Source: Alphaproteobacteria bacterium
GTDB taxonomy: Bacteria; Pseudomonadota; Alphaproteobacteria; Rhodospirillales; Casp-alpha2
Length of the DNA stretch: 64,000 nt
Direction of reading: 5' to 3'
Assembly: GCA_024279135.1 (NCBI GenBank)
Contig: JAJRRU010000008.1
Coordinates: 62,001 to 126,000 of the forward strand
Below the pieces are notes generated by a model that was given only the letters and a program-made list of their open reading frames with translations, was not told where the DNA came from and did no database searches. The position numbers and the translations under genes were made by a program. Positions 18,333 to 26,962 of the stretch are shown in pieces; the stretch's first letter is position 1, and each line of letters starts with the position of its first letter.

Positions 18333-19502
18333 TCAGGCCGCCAGGAACTTATCGCGGTATTCTGATTTAATCTCGGCGTACCAGCGCGGCTCGGAAGGCC
18401 ACCACCAGAGTTTTTCCATGGCTTGGCTGGGATAGACCTCTGCCATAATATTTTTGGCAAAGTCACTCATATAATCCTCGGCGCCTTTGATGGTTGAATT
18501 GGCACCTGCGTAGGTCGCCTGCTCGCCGGCGAATTCAGGGTCATAACATAATTTGACCAATTCATACGCCTGTTCAGCGTTGGTCACACCCACGGGCATG
18601 GCAAAACCATCCATATGGGCGAAGGCGCCTTCGCGCGGGGCCATGAAGTTCACCGGCTCACCCGCTTTTTTCATGGCCAGGATCGGGCTGTCCAGGGTTT
18701 GACCGATGACCACACCGTTTTTGCGCAACCCGGACTGTTGAGATGACGAATCGTTCCAGAACAACTTGATCCAGTCTTTGTGCCGGATGGCATAATCGGT
18801 CACCACCGACCAGATATCACGCATGGTGTCTTCATCATTGTAACCATTTTCAAACGGCTGAATGCCGTCGATCGAGGCCAGGTATCGGCCAATACCTTCT
18901 AACAGGGATTGCGGACGGCCCATGATCTTGCCTTTGACATCATCGCTCCACAAATCCCCCAGACTGAGGTCGCCATACCGGGCTTGATACATGTCCGTAC
19001 GATAACCAATGGCTTCGGTGCCCCACAGATTAGGCAGATGGTATAATTCGTAATTCCAGATCCAGTATTGTTCGGATTTCTTGATATAGCGCTGGTGCAC
19101 ATTCTGCATGGGCAACCGGTCCAGGTCCCAGGGCTTCAGAAGGTCTCGGCCCTTCCACAATTCGGCAAAAGAAAGGGTCGGCGTGATCAAATCAAATCCG
19201 CGCCCCCGGGTTGATTGTAACTTATTGAGAAGTTGCTCATTGGAATGAATTTCCGTGATGTGGATCTTGATGCCCGTTTTATCGCTCAGGCGATCACGGA
19301 TGATCTCGGGAAATTTTCCCGGCCAGACAAAAAGATTGCATTGACCAGAAGAAGAAAAAGCATCTTTTACAATCCACGGGCCATACGCCGCCACCGAGGC
19401 GACCGTCGCAACCCCAGCCCGCAACAAGGTACGTCGGGTAAAACAACGTGCCGCCTGTGCTGTTTTACGAGACATCACTTTGACTTGAGATTTTGTTTTC
19501 AT
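18333..19502 (-). CDS. PotD-like extracellular solute-binding protein with Tat signal
   Basis: Periplasmic substrate-binding protein of the spermidine/putrescine (PotD/PotF) type for an ABC importer. A twin-arginine signal TRRTLLRAGV followed by a hydrophobic stretch indicates Tat export. Then NLFVWPGKFPEIIRDRLSD and the strand-loop patterns of type 2 binding proteins follow, with a C-terminal EPRWYAEIKSEYRDK. ATG 19502 (MKTKSQVK) is my preferred start; the open frame extends to 19577 without support, and ATG 19475 is an alternative. No permease or ATPase genes are adjacent, so it is an orphan that must pair with a transporter elsewhere. The substrate is unknown; a polyamine or similar amine is a guess. 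Confidence 0.85.
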   Translation of the reverse strand: MKTKSQVKVMSRKTAQAARCFTRRTLLRAGVATVASVAAYGPWIVKDAFSSSGQCNLFVWPGKFPEIIRDRLSDKTGIKIHITEIHSNEQLLNKLQSTRGRGFDLITPTLSFAELWKGRDLLKPWDLDRLPMQNVHQRYIKKSEQYWIWNYELYHLPNLWGTEAIGYRTDMYQARYGDLSLGDLWSDDVKGKIMGRPQSLLEGIGRYLASIDGIQPFENGYNDEDTMRDIWSVVTDYAIRHKDWIKLFWNDSSSQQSGLRKNGVVIGQTLDSPILAMKKAGEPVNFMAPREGAFAHMDGFAMPVGVTNAEQAYELVKLCYDPEFAGEQATYAGANSTIKGAEDYMSDFAKNIMAEVYPSQAMEKLWWWPSEPRWYAEIKSEYRDKFLAA

Positions 19503-19712
19503 TTTATGGGCCTGAATGAATTCTTTAATCTGGCATGTAATAATATAAGCTACCAAACCGTTCAACCACATAACCATACACGATAATTGTGTTTAGAATG
19601 TGAATTTTTCCACAAATCAAGCGACAAATTTCAACCACCATCATTGTACCTTGGTATTGCCACCTCACCATCGTAGAGTAAGTCGTCAAATAGTGCAGAG
19701 CAGGGTCTGGAT

Positions 19713-20906
19713 ATGCGTCAAATTCACTTACCAGTCTGGCTTCACGCCTTCAACCGTCCGACAACCTCCACCTTTGTCAGCCTCTACACTCTGGAACATT
19801 TAACCCGGGCCTCGCTGGTCGCGGTTATCCCCCTTGCGGCCTATGACCATTTGCAGGATGTGACCCTGGTCAGTGTGTTGTATTTCAGCATCGGGTTCAT
19901 AGGCTTGTTATCCAGTGGCACCGTGCCGTGGCTGGTCTCGGTCATTACCCGCCGGGGCGTGCTCAGCCTGGGGGTTGGCTGTCTCATAGCGGCCATGTTC
20001 CTGTTGTCATGGGGGACTTTGCCGACCTTCATTGCGGGCATGGCCTTGCATCTGTTTGCCGGGGCCTGTCTGGAAATTGGTATCAATTTGTTCATGATGG
20101 ATCATGTACCCCGTCAGGAACTGGGTAAATTCGAGCCTATCCGGATTTTTTATAGCGGTATTGCCTGGGTTATCGGCCCGTGGGTCGGGATCATGCTGAA
20201 AAATCAGGTCGCGCCCTGGGCGCCGTTCGTTCTGAGCGGTGGTGCCGGATTGATCTTTATTACCTATTTCTGGTACTTGCGATTATCCGAAAACCCGGCC
20301 GTTACCACCCGGCGCAAGCCGGTCATCAATCCCCTGCGCTATGGCAAACGGTTTTTTTCCCAGCCGCGTCTGGTCATCGCCTGGGTGCTGGCCATCGGAC
20401 GGTCTGGCTGGTGGGGCATGTTTTTTGTCTATACGCCGATCTATGTTGTCAGTGTGGGGCTGGGTGAAAACATTGCCGGGGCCATGTCTTCCACCGGCGC
20501 GCTGTTCATGTTTGCCATCCCCCTCATGGCACCGGTTAACCAGCGTTATGGTGCTAGATCGTCGCTGATTGCCGGTTATACCTTGTGTGGCATTGCCACC
20601 ATACTCACCGCCCTGGTGTTCGGTTCTCCCTGGCTGGGCATGGGCGTCCTGTTAATGGCGGCGTTGTTTGCCATGCCAATCGATTCCGTTGGCAACGTAG
20701 CTTTCCTGCGCGCCGTACACCCCTATGAGCGAGCCGAAATGACCACGGTTTTTTCCACTTACCGCAATGTTCAGCAGTTGGTCTTGCCAGCATTATTTTC
20801 CGGCATTTTATTGATATTCCCATTGCAAGGCGTGTTTATCGCCAGCGGCAGCATCATGATCGCCCTCGGCGGGTTGAGCCGATATATCCCGAAAAAATTG
20901 AAATAG
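19713..20906 (+). CDS. major facilitator superfamily transporter
   Basis: 397-aa membrane protein with about 12 hydrophobic helices, an NRPTTSTFVSLYTLEHLTRASL amphipathic start (quoted in part: LEHLTRASL), VITRRGVLSLG as the loop 2-3 basic motif, and a long central loop near TTRRKPVINPLRYGKRF splitting two six-helix halves. The YERAEMTTVFSTYRNVQQ segment is a charged loop between late helices. Substrate cannot be told. Its last codons (from about 20881) are duplicated, with indels, at 22115-22155 beyond the neighbouring gene, which suggests that the following gene was inserted here. Confidence 0.85.
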   Translation: MRQIHLPVWLHAFNRPTTSTFVSLYTLEHLTRASLVAVIPLAAYDHLQDVTLVSVLYFSIGFIGLLSSGTVPWLVSVITRRGVLSLGVGCLIAAMFLLSWGTLPTFIAGMALHLFAGACLEIGINLFMMDHVPRQELGKFEPIRIFYSGIAWVIGPWVGIMLKNQVAPWAPFVLSGGAGLIFITYFWYLRLSENPAVTTRRKPVINPLRYGKRFFSQPRLVIAWVLAIGRSGWWGMFFVYTPIYVVSVGLGENIAGAMSSTGALFMFAIPLMAPVNQRYGARSSLIAGYTLCGIATILTALVFGSPWLGMGVLLMAALFAMPIDSVGNVAFLRAVHPYERAEMTTVFSTYRNVQQLVLPALFSGILLIFPLQGVFIASGSIMIALGGLSRYIPKKLK

Positions 20907-20922
20907 CCTCAAACCGTCAGGA
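20881..20922 (+). repeat. direct repeat copy A (end of MFS gene)
   Basis: 42 bp starting GATATATCCCGAAAAAATTG, containing the last MFS codons and TAG, then CTCAAACCGTCAGGA. Copy B at 22115-22155 differs by one indel and one substitution. The tail TCAAACCGTCAGGA equals the reverse complement of the quinone oxidoreductase 3' end. Confidence 0.85.
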
Positions 20923-20937
20923 CGGCTAGAATAATTA

Positions 20938-21978
20938 ATGACTGAAAGCAAAAAAAAGAAAAAAAAGCTGGGCTGGTGGGCCGTCGGCGGTGCCGTGGGC
21001 TGCATCCTGATACTCGGCTGGATACTGTGGCGCATCGACGTTGATCGTCTGCGGCAAGTCGTCGTCGAAGCTGATTCCCGATACATTTTCATTATCCTGT
21101 TTACCCTCGCAGCCGAACAACTGTTGCGTGGCTGGAAGTGGCGACAACTATTGTTCCAGATCAAGCCTATCCCCACGTTACGCCTGTTCGGGGCCATTAT
21201 GGCTGGCTACTTCGCCAACATTGTTATCCCTTTGGGCATCAGCCCACTCGTCCGCTCATGGCTGGTTGCCCGTCAGGAAAATTTGCGGGTAGGGACGGTC
21301 CTGGCGACGGCAGCCATTGACCGTCTCGTCGATGGCGTGGTTTTCGCCGGATTTGTCGCGCTGGCCCTGGGTTTTACTACGTTTCCCGATCCTGACGGAA
21401 ACCTTCGTACCGGCCTTATGGTCGGCGGCCTCGGCAGCCTTGTTTTGTTCGCATTTATTTTATTCGCGCTCGCTCGCTGGAAGCAGAAGAAGAATTACCA
21501 CGACAATTGGACGATACGCTTTGTCGGGCTCTTTGCCGATCGCCTCACCGCCCCCCTGGGTCGCTTTCTTGGCTCTTTCAATGCAGGTATCGTTTGGCCC
21601 GAAAAAATTTGGAGAAGTACCGGTATCATTTTCGCCAGTATCGGGATCAAGCTGATTGCCACCACTCATTTCCTGTGGGCAGGGCTGGCCTTCGGGGTCG
21701 TGCTTCGGCCCGCCGAATATGTATTCTTGCTCGTGTTCCTCGGGTTCCTCATTATTCTCACCAGAGCCGCACGAGTTCCAGGCGGGTTTCTGGTTGGCGG
21801 GGTTTTTGCTCTTGATCTCCTCAATGTTGCCGAAGAACAGGCGTTGGCGATGGTGCTTCTCGTTCATTTCGCAACCCTGATAACGGTATCATGCATCGGC
21901 GCGTTCACATTTTGGCGAAACGGTATTGCCATCACCGATCTGCGTTCGTTCAGGGAGAATAGCGATAAACACCCATAA
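20938..21978 (+). CDS. flippase-like integral membrane protein (LPG synthase TM-domain family)
   Basis: 346-aa polytopic protein of the lysylphosphatidylglycerol synthase transmembrane / UPF0104 family, homologous to the MprF flippase half and to AglD. It starts with a lysine run (ESKKKKKKLGWW) and a first helix. Family features are AEQLLRGWKWRQLL, GYFANIVIPLGISPLVRSWLV, and VLATAAIDRLVDG, then several helices ending in CIGAFTFWRNG. No catalytic synthase domain follows, so a lipid or glycolipid flippase-like role is the usual inference. The gene lies between two copies of a 41-42-bp direct repeat. Confidence 0.82.
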   Translation: MTESKKKKKKLGWWAVGGAVGCILILGWILWRIDVDRLRQVVVEADSRYIFIILFTLAAEQLLRGWKWRQLLFQIKPIPTLRLFGAIMAGYFANIVIPLGISPLVRSWLVARQENLRVGTVLATAAIDRLVDGVVFAGFVALALGFTTFPDPDGNLRTGLMVGGLGSLVLFAFILFALARWKQKKNYHDNWTIRFVGLFADRLTAPLGRFLGSFNAGIVWPEKIWRSTGIIFASIGIKLIATTHFLWAGLAFGVVLRPAEYVFLLVFLGFLIILTRAARVPGGFLVGGVFALDLLNVAEEQALAMVLLVHFATLITVSCIGAFTFWRNGIAITDLRSFRENSDKHP

Positions 21979-22114
21979 ACCGGAAAACCGGTTGCGGGGC
22001 TTGTCGAGGGAAAACCAGAATGCAGAACCCATGCTGGGCATTATGTCCGGTTACTCGAAAATGTAGTGCACACTGTTATATTTACACTACAGCCGTGAAG
22101 CGGGATGGCTGAAT

Positions 22115-22155
22115 GATATATCCCGAAAAACTGAAATAGCCTCAAACCGTCAGGA
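22115..22155 (+). repeat. direct repeat copy B (end of quinone oxidoreductase gene)
   Basis: 41-bp partner of 20881-20922. It includes a shadow of the MFS 3' end (PEKLK-stop in one frame) and runs into the antisense end of the quinone oxidoreductase gene, whose stop is at 22142. The similarity may extend upstream, GCGGGnTG being shared before both copies. Confidence 0.85.
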
Positions 22156-23155
22156 TGATTTTTCCAATATGGGCACTGCTTTCCATCAGATGATGGGCCT
22201 GGGCAGCCTGCTCCAGAGGGTACGTTGCGTGAACCACAGGCATGACATCCCCGCGCTCAATAAGCGGCCAGACTTTGGTACGCAGGTTCTCGGCAATGGC
22301 CGCCTTGTACGGCACGGGCATAGCCCGCAGGGTTGATCCGGTCAGAGTCAGGCGTTTCAGCATCATGGACATCAGGTTGATGGTCACTTTCGAGCCTTGC
22401 AGGAAGGCGATATTACACAACCGCCCATCGGGTGCCAGCGCCTTGATGTTGCGCGCTACATAGTCGCCGCCAACCATATCGAGGATGACATTGACGCCGC
22501 CTCCGGTGATATCCTTGATAATGGCGACAAAATCTTCATCCCGGTAATTGATGGCACGTTCTGCACCGAGTTCCTCACAGGCCCGGCATTTCTCATCCGA
22601 ACCGGCGGTCACAAATACCCGCGACCCCAATGAGTTGGCCAGCTGAATAGCCGTGGTCCCGATGCCCGACGAACCGCCGTGTACCAGCAAACTCTCGCCA
22701 GGCTGCAAGGCGGAACGATCAAACACGTTATTCCACACTGTAAAGAAGGTTTCCGGAATAGCCGCGCCCTGGACCATTGAAAGGCCGTTCGGAACAGGCA
22801 GGCACTGGACCGCCGGAGCGGTACAGTACTGGGCATATCCGCCCCCGGTCACCAAGGCCATGACCTGATCACCCACAGTAATCCCGCCAACCCCGGATAC
22901 ATCATCGCTCACGGCGACAACAGTTCCGGCGACCTCCAGACCGGGAATATCCGATGCGCCGGGCGGTGGCGGATAAGCGCCTTGACGTTGCAAAATATCA
23001 GGCCGGTTTACCCCGGCGGCGGCGACCTGGATCAACACTTCGCCGGGGGCCATTTCCGGCACAGGCCGAACGGCTGGCTGTAACACATCCGGCCCCCCGG
23101 CAGTGGTGATCTCGATCACCATCATGGTCGGGGGGATGTTGTGCGGACTGGTCAT
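22142..23155 (-). CDS. NAD(P)H-quinone oxidoreductase, zinc-independent MDR family (PIG3-like)
   Basis: Medium-chain reductase/dehydrogenase of 337 aa. The N-terminal GroES-like half has AAAGVNRPDILQRQG and GLEVAGTVVAV and lacks zinc ligands; the Rossmann half has LLVHGGSSGIGTTAIQLA (the NADPH-binding loop) and NYRDEDF. Close relatives reduce quinones or act as enoyl reductases in cytosol. ATG 23155 lies 2 nt after the fhs stop; the open frame continues to 23377 only as shadow of fhs. Co-transcription with fhs is likely, though no metabolic link is evident. Confidence 0.9.
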   Translation of the reverse strand: MTSPHNIPPTMMVIEITTAGGPDVLQPAVRPVPEMAPGEVLIQVAAAGVNRPDILQRQGAYPPPPGASDIPGLEVAGTVVAVSDDVSGVGGITVGDQVMALVTGGGYAQYCTAPAVQCLPVPNGLSMVQGAAIPETFFTVWNNVFDRSALQPGESLLVHGGSSGIGTTAIQLANSLGSRVFVTAGSDEKCRACEELGAERAINYRDEDFVAIIKDITGGGVNVILDMVGGDYVARNIKALAPDGRLCNIAFLQGSKVTINLMSMMLKRLTLTGSTLRAMPVPYKAAIAENLRTKVWPLIERGDVMPVVHATYPLEQAAQAHHLMESSAHIGKIILTV

Positions 23156-23157
23156 CC

Positions 23158-24831
23158 CTAGAAAAGTCCTTCGATCTGCCCATCCTTGTTGAGATAGATA
23201 CTGTTGGCCGATGGAACACGCGGCAAGCCCGGCATGGTCATGATATTGCCGGTAACCACGACGATAAACTCCGCACCTGCGGAAAGCCGCAGTTCGCGAA
23301 TCCCCACAATATGACCTTTTGGCGCGCCTTTGGCCGTGGGGTCGGTGGAGAAACTGTACTGGGTTTTCGCCATACAAACCGGGAAATTTCCATACCCGGC
23401 GGCTTGCAGATCATCAAACTGTTTGGCGATTGAGGCATCGAAGGAAATATCCTTGGCGCCATAAAGTTTTTTGGCAATGGTACGGATTTTATTTTCCAGC
23501 GACATATTGTCGGGGTACAGGGGCTTGAACTTGGCTTTTCCGCTATCGGCCAGTTTGACCACGTGTTTGGCCAGTTCTTCGGTCCCGGCACCGCCATGGG
23601 CCCAATGGCTGGCGACAATTGCCTCGGCACCCAGTTTTTTCGATACGGTCCGAACGGTCGCCAGTTCTTTTTTGGTATCAGCATCGAACTGGTTAATGGC
23701 TACAACCACCGGCACACCGAAGGCTTTAATATTCTTGATATGACGAGCCAGATTGTCACAGCCCTTCTTGACCGCAGCGACGTTTTCCTTGCCAAGATCT
23801 TCCTTGCCAACACCGCCATGCATCTTCAGGGCACGAACCGTGGCCACCAGAACCGTAACGGCGGGTTTCAGGCCAGCCTTACGACATTTGATATTAAAGA
23901 ATTTCTCGGCACCCAGATCGGCCCCGAAGCCGGCTTCGGTAACCACATAATCGGCCAGCTTCAGTGCCGCCTTGGTGGCAATAACGGAATTACAGCCATG
24001 GGCGATATTGGCGAACGGGCCGCCATGAATAAATGCCGGGTTGTTTTCCAGAGTCTGTACCAGATTGGGGCTCAGGGCATCTTTCAGCAGAACCGACATG
24101 GGACCGGCGGCCTTTAACTGTGACGCGACGATGGGTTTGCGTTCACGAGTATAGGCAACCACAATCTTGCCCAGTCGTTTGGTCAGATCGTTTAAATCCG
24201 TCGACAGACAGAAGATCGCCATAATCTCGGAAGCAACGGTAATATCAAATCCATCCTGACGAGGGAAGCCGTTGGCGATACCACCCAGCGAATTTGTTAT
24301 CTGGCGCAACGCACGGTCATTCATATCGACCACTCGGCGGAACGCTATCCGGCGCGTATCAATACCCAGTTTATTGCCCCAGTAAACATGATTGTCCAAC
24401 AAGGCTGCCAGTAAATTGTGGGCGACTCCGATGGCGTGAAAATCACCGGTGAAATGCAGGTTTATGTCTTCCATGGGCACGACCTGGGCATATCCACCAC
24501 CGGCGGCTCCGCCCTTGATACCGAAACACGGACCGAGCGAGGGTTCGCGAAGGGCAACGATGGTATTTACACCGATGCGGTTCATGCCATCGCTCAGGCC
24601 GACCGATGTGGTGGTCTTGCCTTCACCAGCCGGGGTTGGGCTGATGGCGGTCACCAAGATCAGCTTACCATCGCGTTTGCGTTTGAGCGTATTTAAAAAT
24701 TCAGAAGAAATTTTCGCCTTGGTCTGACCATACTGGATCAGGGCGTCTTCCGGAATTCCCGCTTTTATACCAATTTCTTTAATTGGCAGCATTTCCGCTT
24801 TGCGGGCGATCTCAATATCGCTCATTGGCAT
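23158..24831 (-). CDS. fhs: formate-tetrahydrofolate ligase
   Basis: ATP-dependent ligation of formate to tetrahydrofolate giving 10-formyl-THF, the entry of formate into C1 metabolism. 557 aa, full length. Conserved features: the P-loop [15 protein letters not shown] (about residues 65-79), [66 protein letters not shown] and the C-terminal MPGLP. An AGGGGA Shine-Dalgarno lies 6 nt before ATG 24831. It is divergent from the formate dehydrogenase genes across a 391-bp spacer, so both uses of formate are encoded side by side. Confidence 0.97.
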   Translation of the reverse strand: MPMSDIEIARKAEMLPIKEIGIKAGIPEDALIQYGQTKAKISSEFLNTLKRKRDGKLILVTAISPTPAGEGKTTTSVGLSDGMNRIGVNTIVALREPSLGPCFGIKGGAAGGGYAQVVPMEDINLHFTGDFHAIGVAHNLLAALLDNHVYWGNKLGIDTRRIAFRRVVDMNDRALRQITNSLGGIANGFPRQDGFDITVASEIMAIFCLSTDLNDLTKRLGKIVVAYTRERKPIVASQLKAAGPMSVLLKDALSPNLVQTLENNPAFIHGGPFANIAHGCNSVIATKAALKLADYVVTEAGFGADLGAEKFFNIKCRKAGLKPAVTVLVATVRALKMHGGVGKEDLGKENVAAVKKGCDNLARHIKNIKAFGVPVVVAINQFDADTKKELATVRTVSKKLGAEAIVASHWAHGGAGTEELAKHVVKLADSGKAKFKPLYPDNMSLENKIRTIAKKLYGAKDISFDASIAKQFDDLQAAGYGNFPVCMAKTQYSFSTDPTAKGAPKGHIVGIRELRLSAGAEFIVVVTGNIMTMPGLPRVPSANSIYLNKDGQIEGLF

Positions 24832-25222
24832 AGTTATTCCCCTCTGTGGATTAATGAAAAATTACAATTAGAACCAGACCATGTGTATCAACACGAGTTT
24901 AGGATAAATCGCTTGTTTCTGCACGACATATACGGGCTCACAGGCGTCATAAAAGATAAATATTTGTGATTGTCCCCTGTTGTGAGCAAACCAACTATAC
25001 CGTTAGTGAGTCCAGTGGACAAGGTGGCATCAGACAATAGGCTGCTCGGGTATATAATATAGCGTGATCAAATAATAGGCCTTGGAATTATGCACGTATT
25101 AACTATATAGGACGTTGAAAGAATACTATACGTCGGCAATAGCCATGCAGTGCGAAGCACGATGTTTATGAAGAATAAATCTTTGTCCAAAATCGACTTA
25201 ATAATCAGGAAAAAAATTTGGC
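24832..25222. promoter_or_regulatory. divergent promoter region between fhs and formate dehydrogenase genes
   Basis: 391 bp, A+T-rich, which must hold both promoters. A short inverted repeat GTGT-ATCA-ACAC (24883-24894) lies about 50 bp ahead of fhs. A+T-rich hexamers around 25050-25110 could serve the formate dehydrogenase side, but I cannot pick a promoter with confidence. I see no riboswitch and no small gene. Confidence 0.4.
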
Positions 25223-26962
25223 ATGACTGATCGTACTGACGCAAATAGCAAAACAGCCAGCAAGGGCAAGTATAAAGGCAATAAGATACACCCTGGCTCT
25301 GGCCGCCGCAAAGCGCCGTCATTTAACAAGGGCCGACACCCTGCCCCGCAGGCTCTGGATGAAATAAATCAGCTGCTTGGTACGCGCTCACGCCAGCCCG
25401 ATTTGCTGATCGAACATCTCCACCTGATCCAGGATACCTATGGCCATTTATCGGCCGACCATTTACAGGCTCTGGCAGTTGAAATGGATGTTTCCATGAC
25501 CGAGGTTTATGAAGTTGCCTCGTTCTATGCTCATTTTGACATTGTGCTGGACGGCGAAACACCACCGGCCCCGCTGACCATCCGGGTCTGCGACTCCTTG
25601 AGCTGCCAGCTTGCCGGGGCGGAAGAATTAAAAGAAAATCTTGAAAATACCGTTGATGGTGCAAAAGTCAGAATCGTCCGCGCACCCTGCATGGGTCGGT
25701 GCGATGCGGCCCCGGTGGTTGAGGTCGGCCACAATCATCTGGGCCACGCCAATACCCAGGCAGTGGTTGCTGCCATGGAAAACCATGATACCCATGCTAT
25801 AGAACCAGACTACACCGGGCTGGATGAGTATCTGCAAGACGGCGGCTATGATTTGCTTAAAGCCTGTTATGCCGAGACCAGAAAACCTGAAGATATTGTC
25901 CAGATTATGCAGGATTCAGGCCTTCGCGGCCTGGGCGGCGCGGGTTTCCCGTCCGGCCTTAAATGGAAGATTGTCCGCGACCAGCCCAAACCCCGACTGT
26001 TTGCCATCAACGGGGACGAAGGCGAACCCGGCACCTTCAAGGACCGCTATCATCTGGAGAACGATCCCCACCGTTTCCTCGAAGGCGTGCTGATTGCCGC
26101 ATGGACTTGCGAGATTGATAAAACCTACATCTATATTCGCGACGAATACCCGGCCATTATCACCTTGCTGCGCCGTGAAATCGGCAAACTGGAAGACAGC
26201 GGGTTGACCGGCTCAACCAAGCTGGAAGTGCGCCGGGGCGCCGGGGCTTATATCTGTGGTGAAGAATCTGCCATGATCGAGTCTATCGAAGGCAAGCGCG
26301 GGCTGCCGCGCAACCGCCCCCCCTTCCCATCCGAACGGGGGTTATTCGGGCGACCCACCCTGACCCACAATGTAGAAACCCTCTATTGGGTGCGTGATAT
26401 CATTGAAAAAGGCCCGGACTGGTTTTCCGCACAAGGCATGAACGGCGGCAAGGGGTTCCGCTCATACTCGGTTTCTGGACGGGTCAAAAATCCCGGCGTT
26501 AAACTGGCCCCGGCAGGCATTACTGTCAGTGAGCTGATCGAACAATACTGCGGGGGCATGGCTGACGGACACACCTTCAAGGCTTACCTGCCCGGCGGCG
26601 CGTCCGGCGGTATTCTACCGGCCAGGCTTTCCGATATCGCCCTGGATTTTGGCGAGGCTTTATTCCAGCACGGCTGTTTTATCGGCTCTCACGCGGTAAT
26701 TATACTGTCTGATCAGGACAACATGAAAGACGTGGCCCTCAATTTGATGAAATTCTTCGAGGACGAGAGCTGCGGCCAGTGCACTCCGTGTCGCACGGGA
26801 ACGTCCAAAGCGGTTAAACTGATGTCTGAGGATAAATGGGATACCGACCTGTTGAACGATCTGCAAACGGTTATGGCTGACGCGTCGATCTGCGGGTTGG
26901 GACAAGCCGCCCCCAACCCCATGGCCTGTGTCATGAAATTTTTTCCGGAAGAAGTATCATGA
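25223..26962 (+). CDS. fdsB: NAD-dependent formate dehydrogenase, fused gamma-beta (NuoE-NuoF-like) subunit
   Basis: Diaphorase part of a soluble NAD-linked formate dehydrogenase. Residues about 45-190 are NuoE/FdsG-like, with a thioredoxin-fold [2Fe-2S] site (CDSLSCQ...CMGRCD). Residues about 200-579 are NuoF/FdsB-like, with the NADH/FMN region GLRGLGGAGFPSG and NGDEGEPGTFKDR, GAYICGEESAMIES, and a [4Fe-4S] site ESCGQCTPCRTG plus a later Cys. The fusion of FdsG and FdsB resembles Fdh1B of Methylobacterium; many bacteria keep them separate. The basic N-terminal 45 residues have no clear domain. The stop overlaps the next ATG (ATGA). Confidence 0.93.
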   Translation: MTDRTDANSKTASKGKYKGNKIHPGSGRRKAPSFNKGRHPAPQALDEINQLLGTRSRQPDLLIEHLHLIQDTYGHLSADHLQALAVEMDVSMTEVYEVASFYAHFDIVLDGETPPAPLTIRVCDSLSCQLAGAEELKENLENTVDGAKVRIVRAPCMGRCDAAPVVEVGHNHLGHANTQAVVAAMENHDTHAIEPDYTGLDEYLQDGGYDLLKACYAETRKPEDIVQIMQDSGLRGLGGAGFPSGLKWKIVRDQPKPRLFAINGDEGEPGTFKDRYHLENDPHRFLEGVLIAAWTCEIDKTYIYIRDEYPAIITLLRREIGKLEDSGLTGSTKLEVRRGAGAYICGEESAMIESIEGKRGLPRNRPPFPSERGLFGRPTLTHNVETLYWVRDIIEKGPDWFSAQGMNGGKGFRSYSVSGRVKNPGVKLAPAGITVSELIEQYCGGMADGHTFKAYLPGGASGGILPARLSDIALDFGEALFQHGCFIGSHAVIILSDQDNMKDVALNLMKFFEDESCGQCTPCRTGTSKAVKLMSEDKWDTDLLNDLQTVMADASICGLGQAAPNPMACVMKFFPEEVS

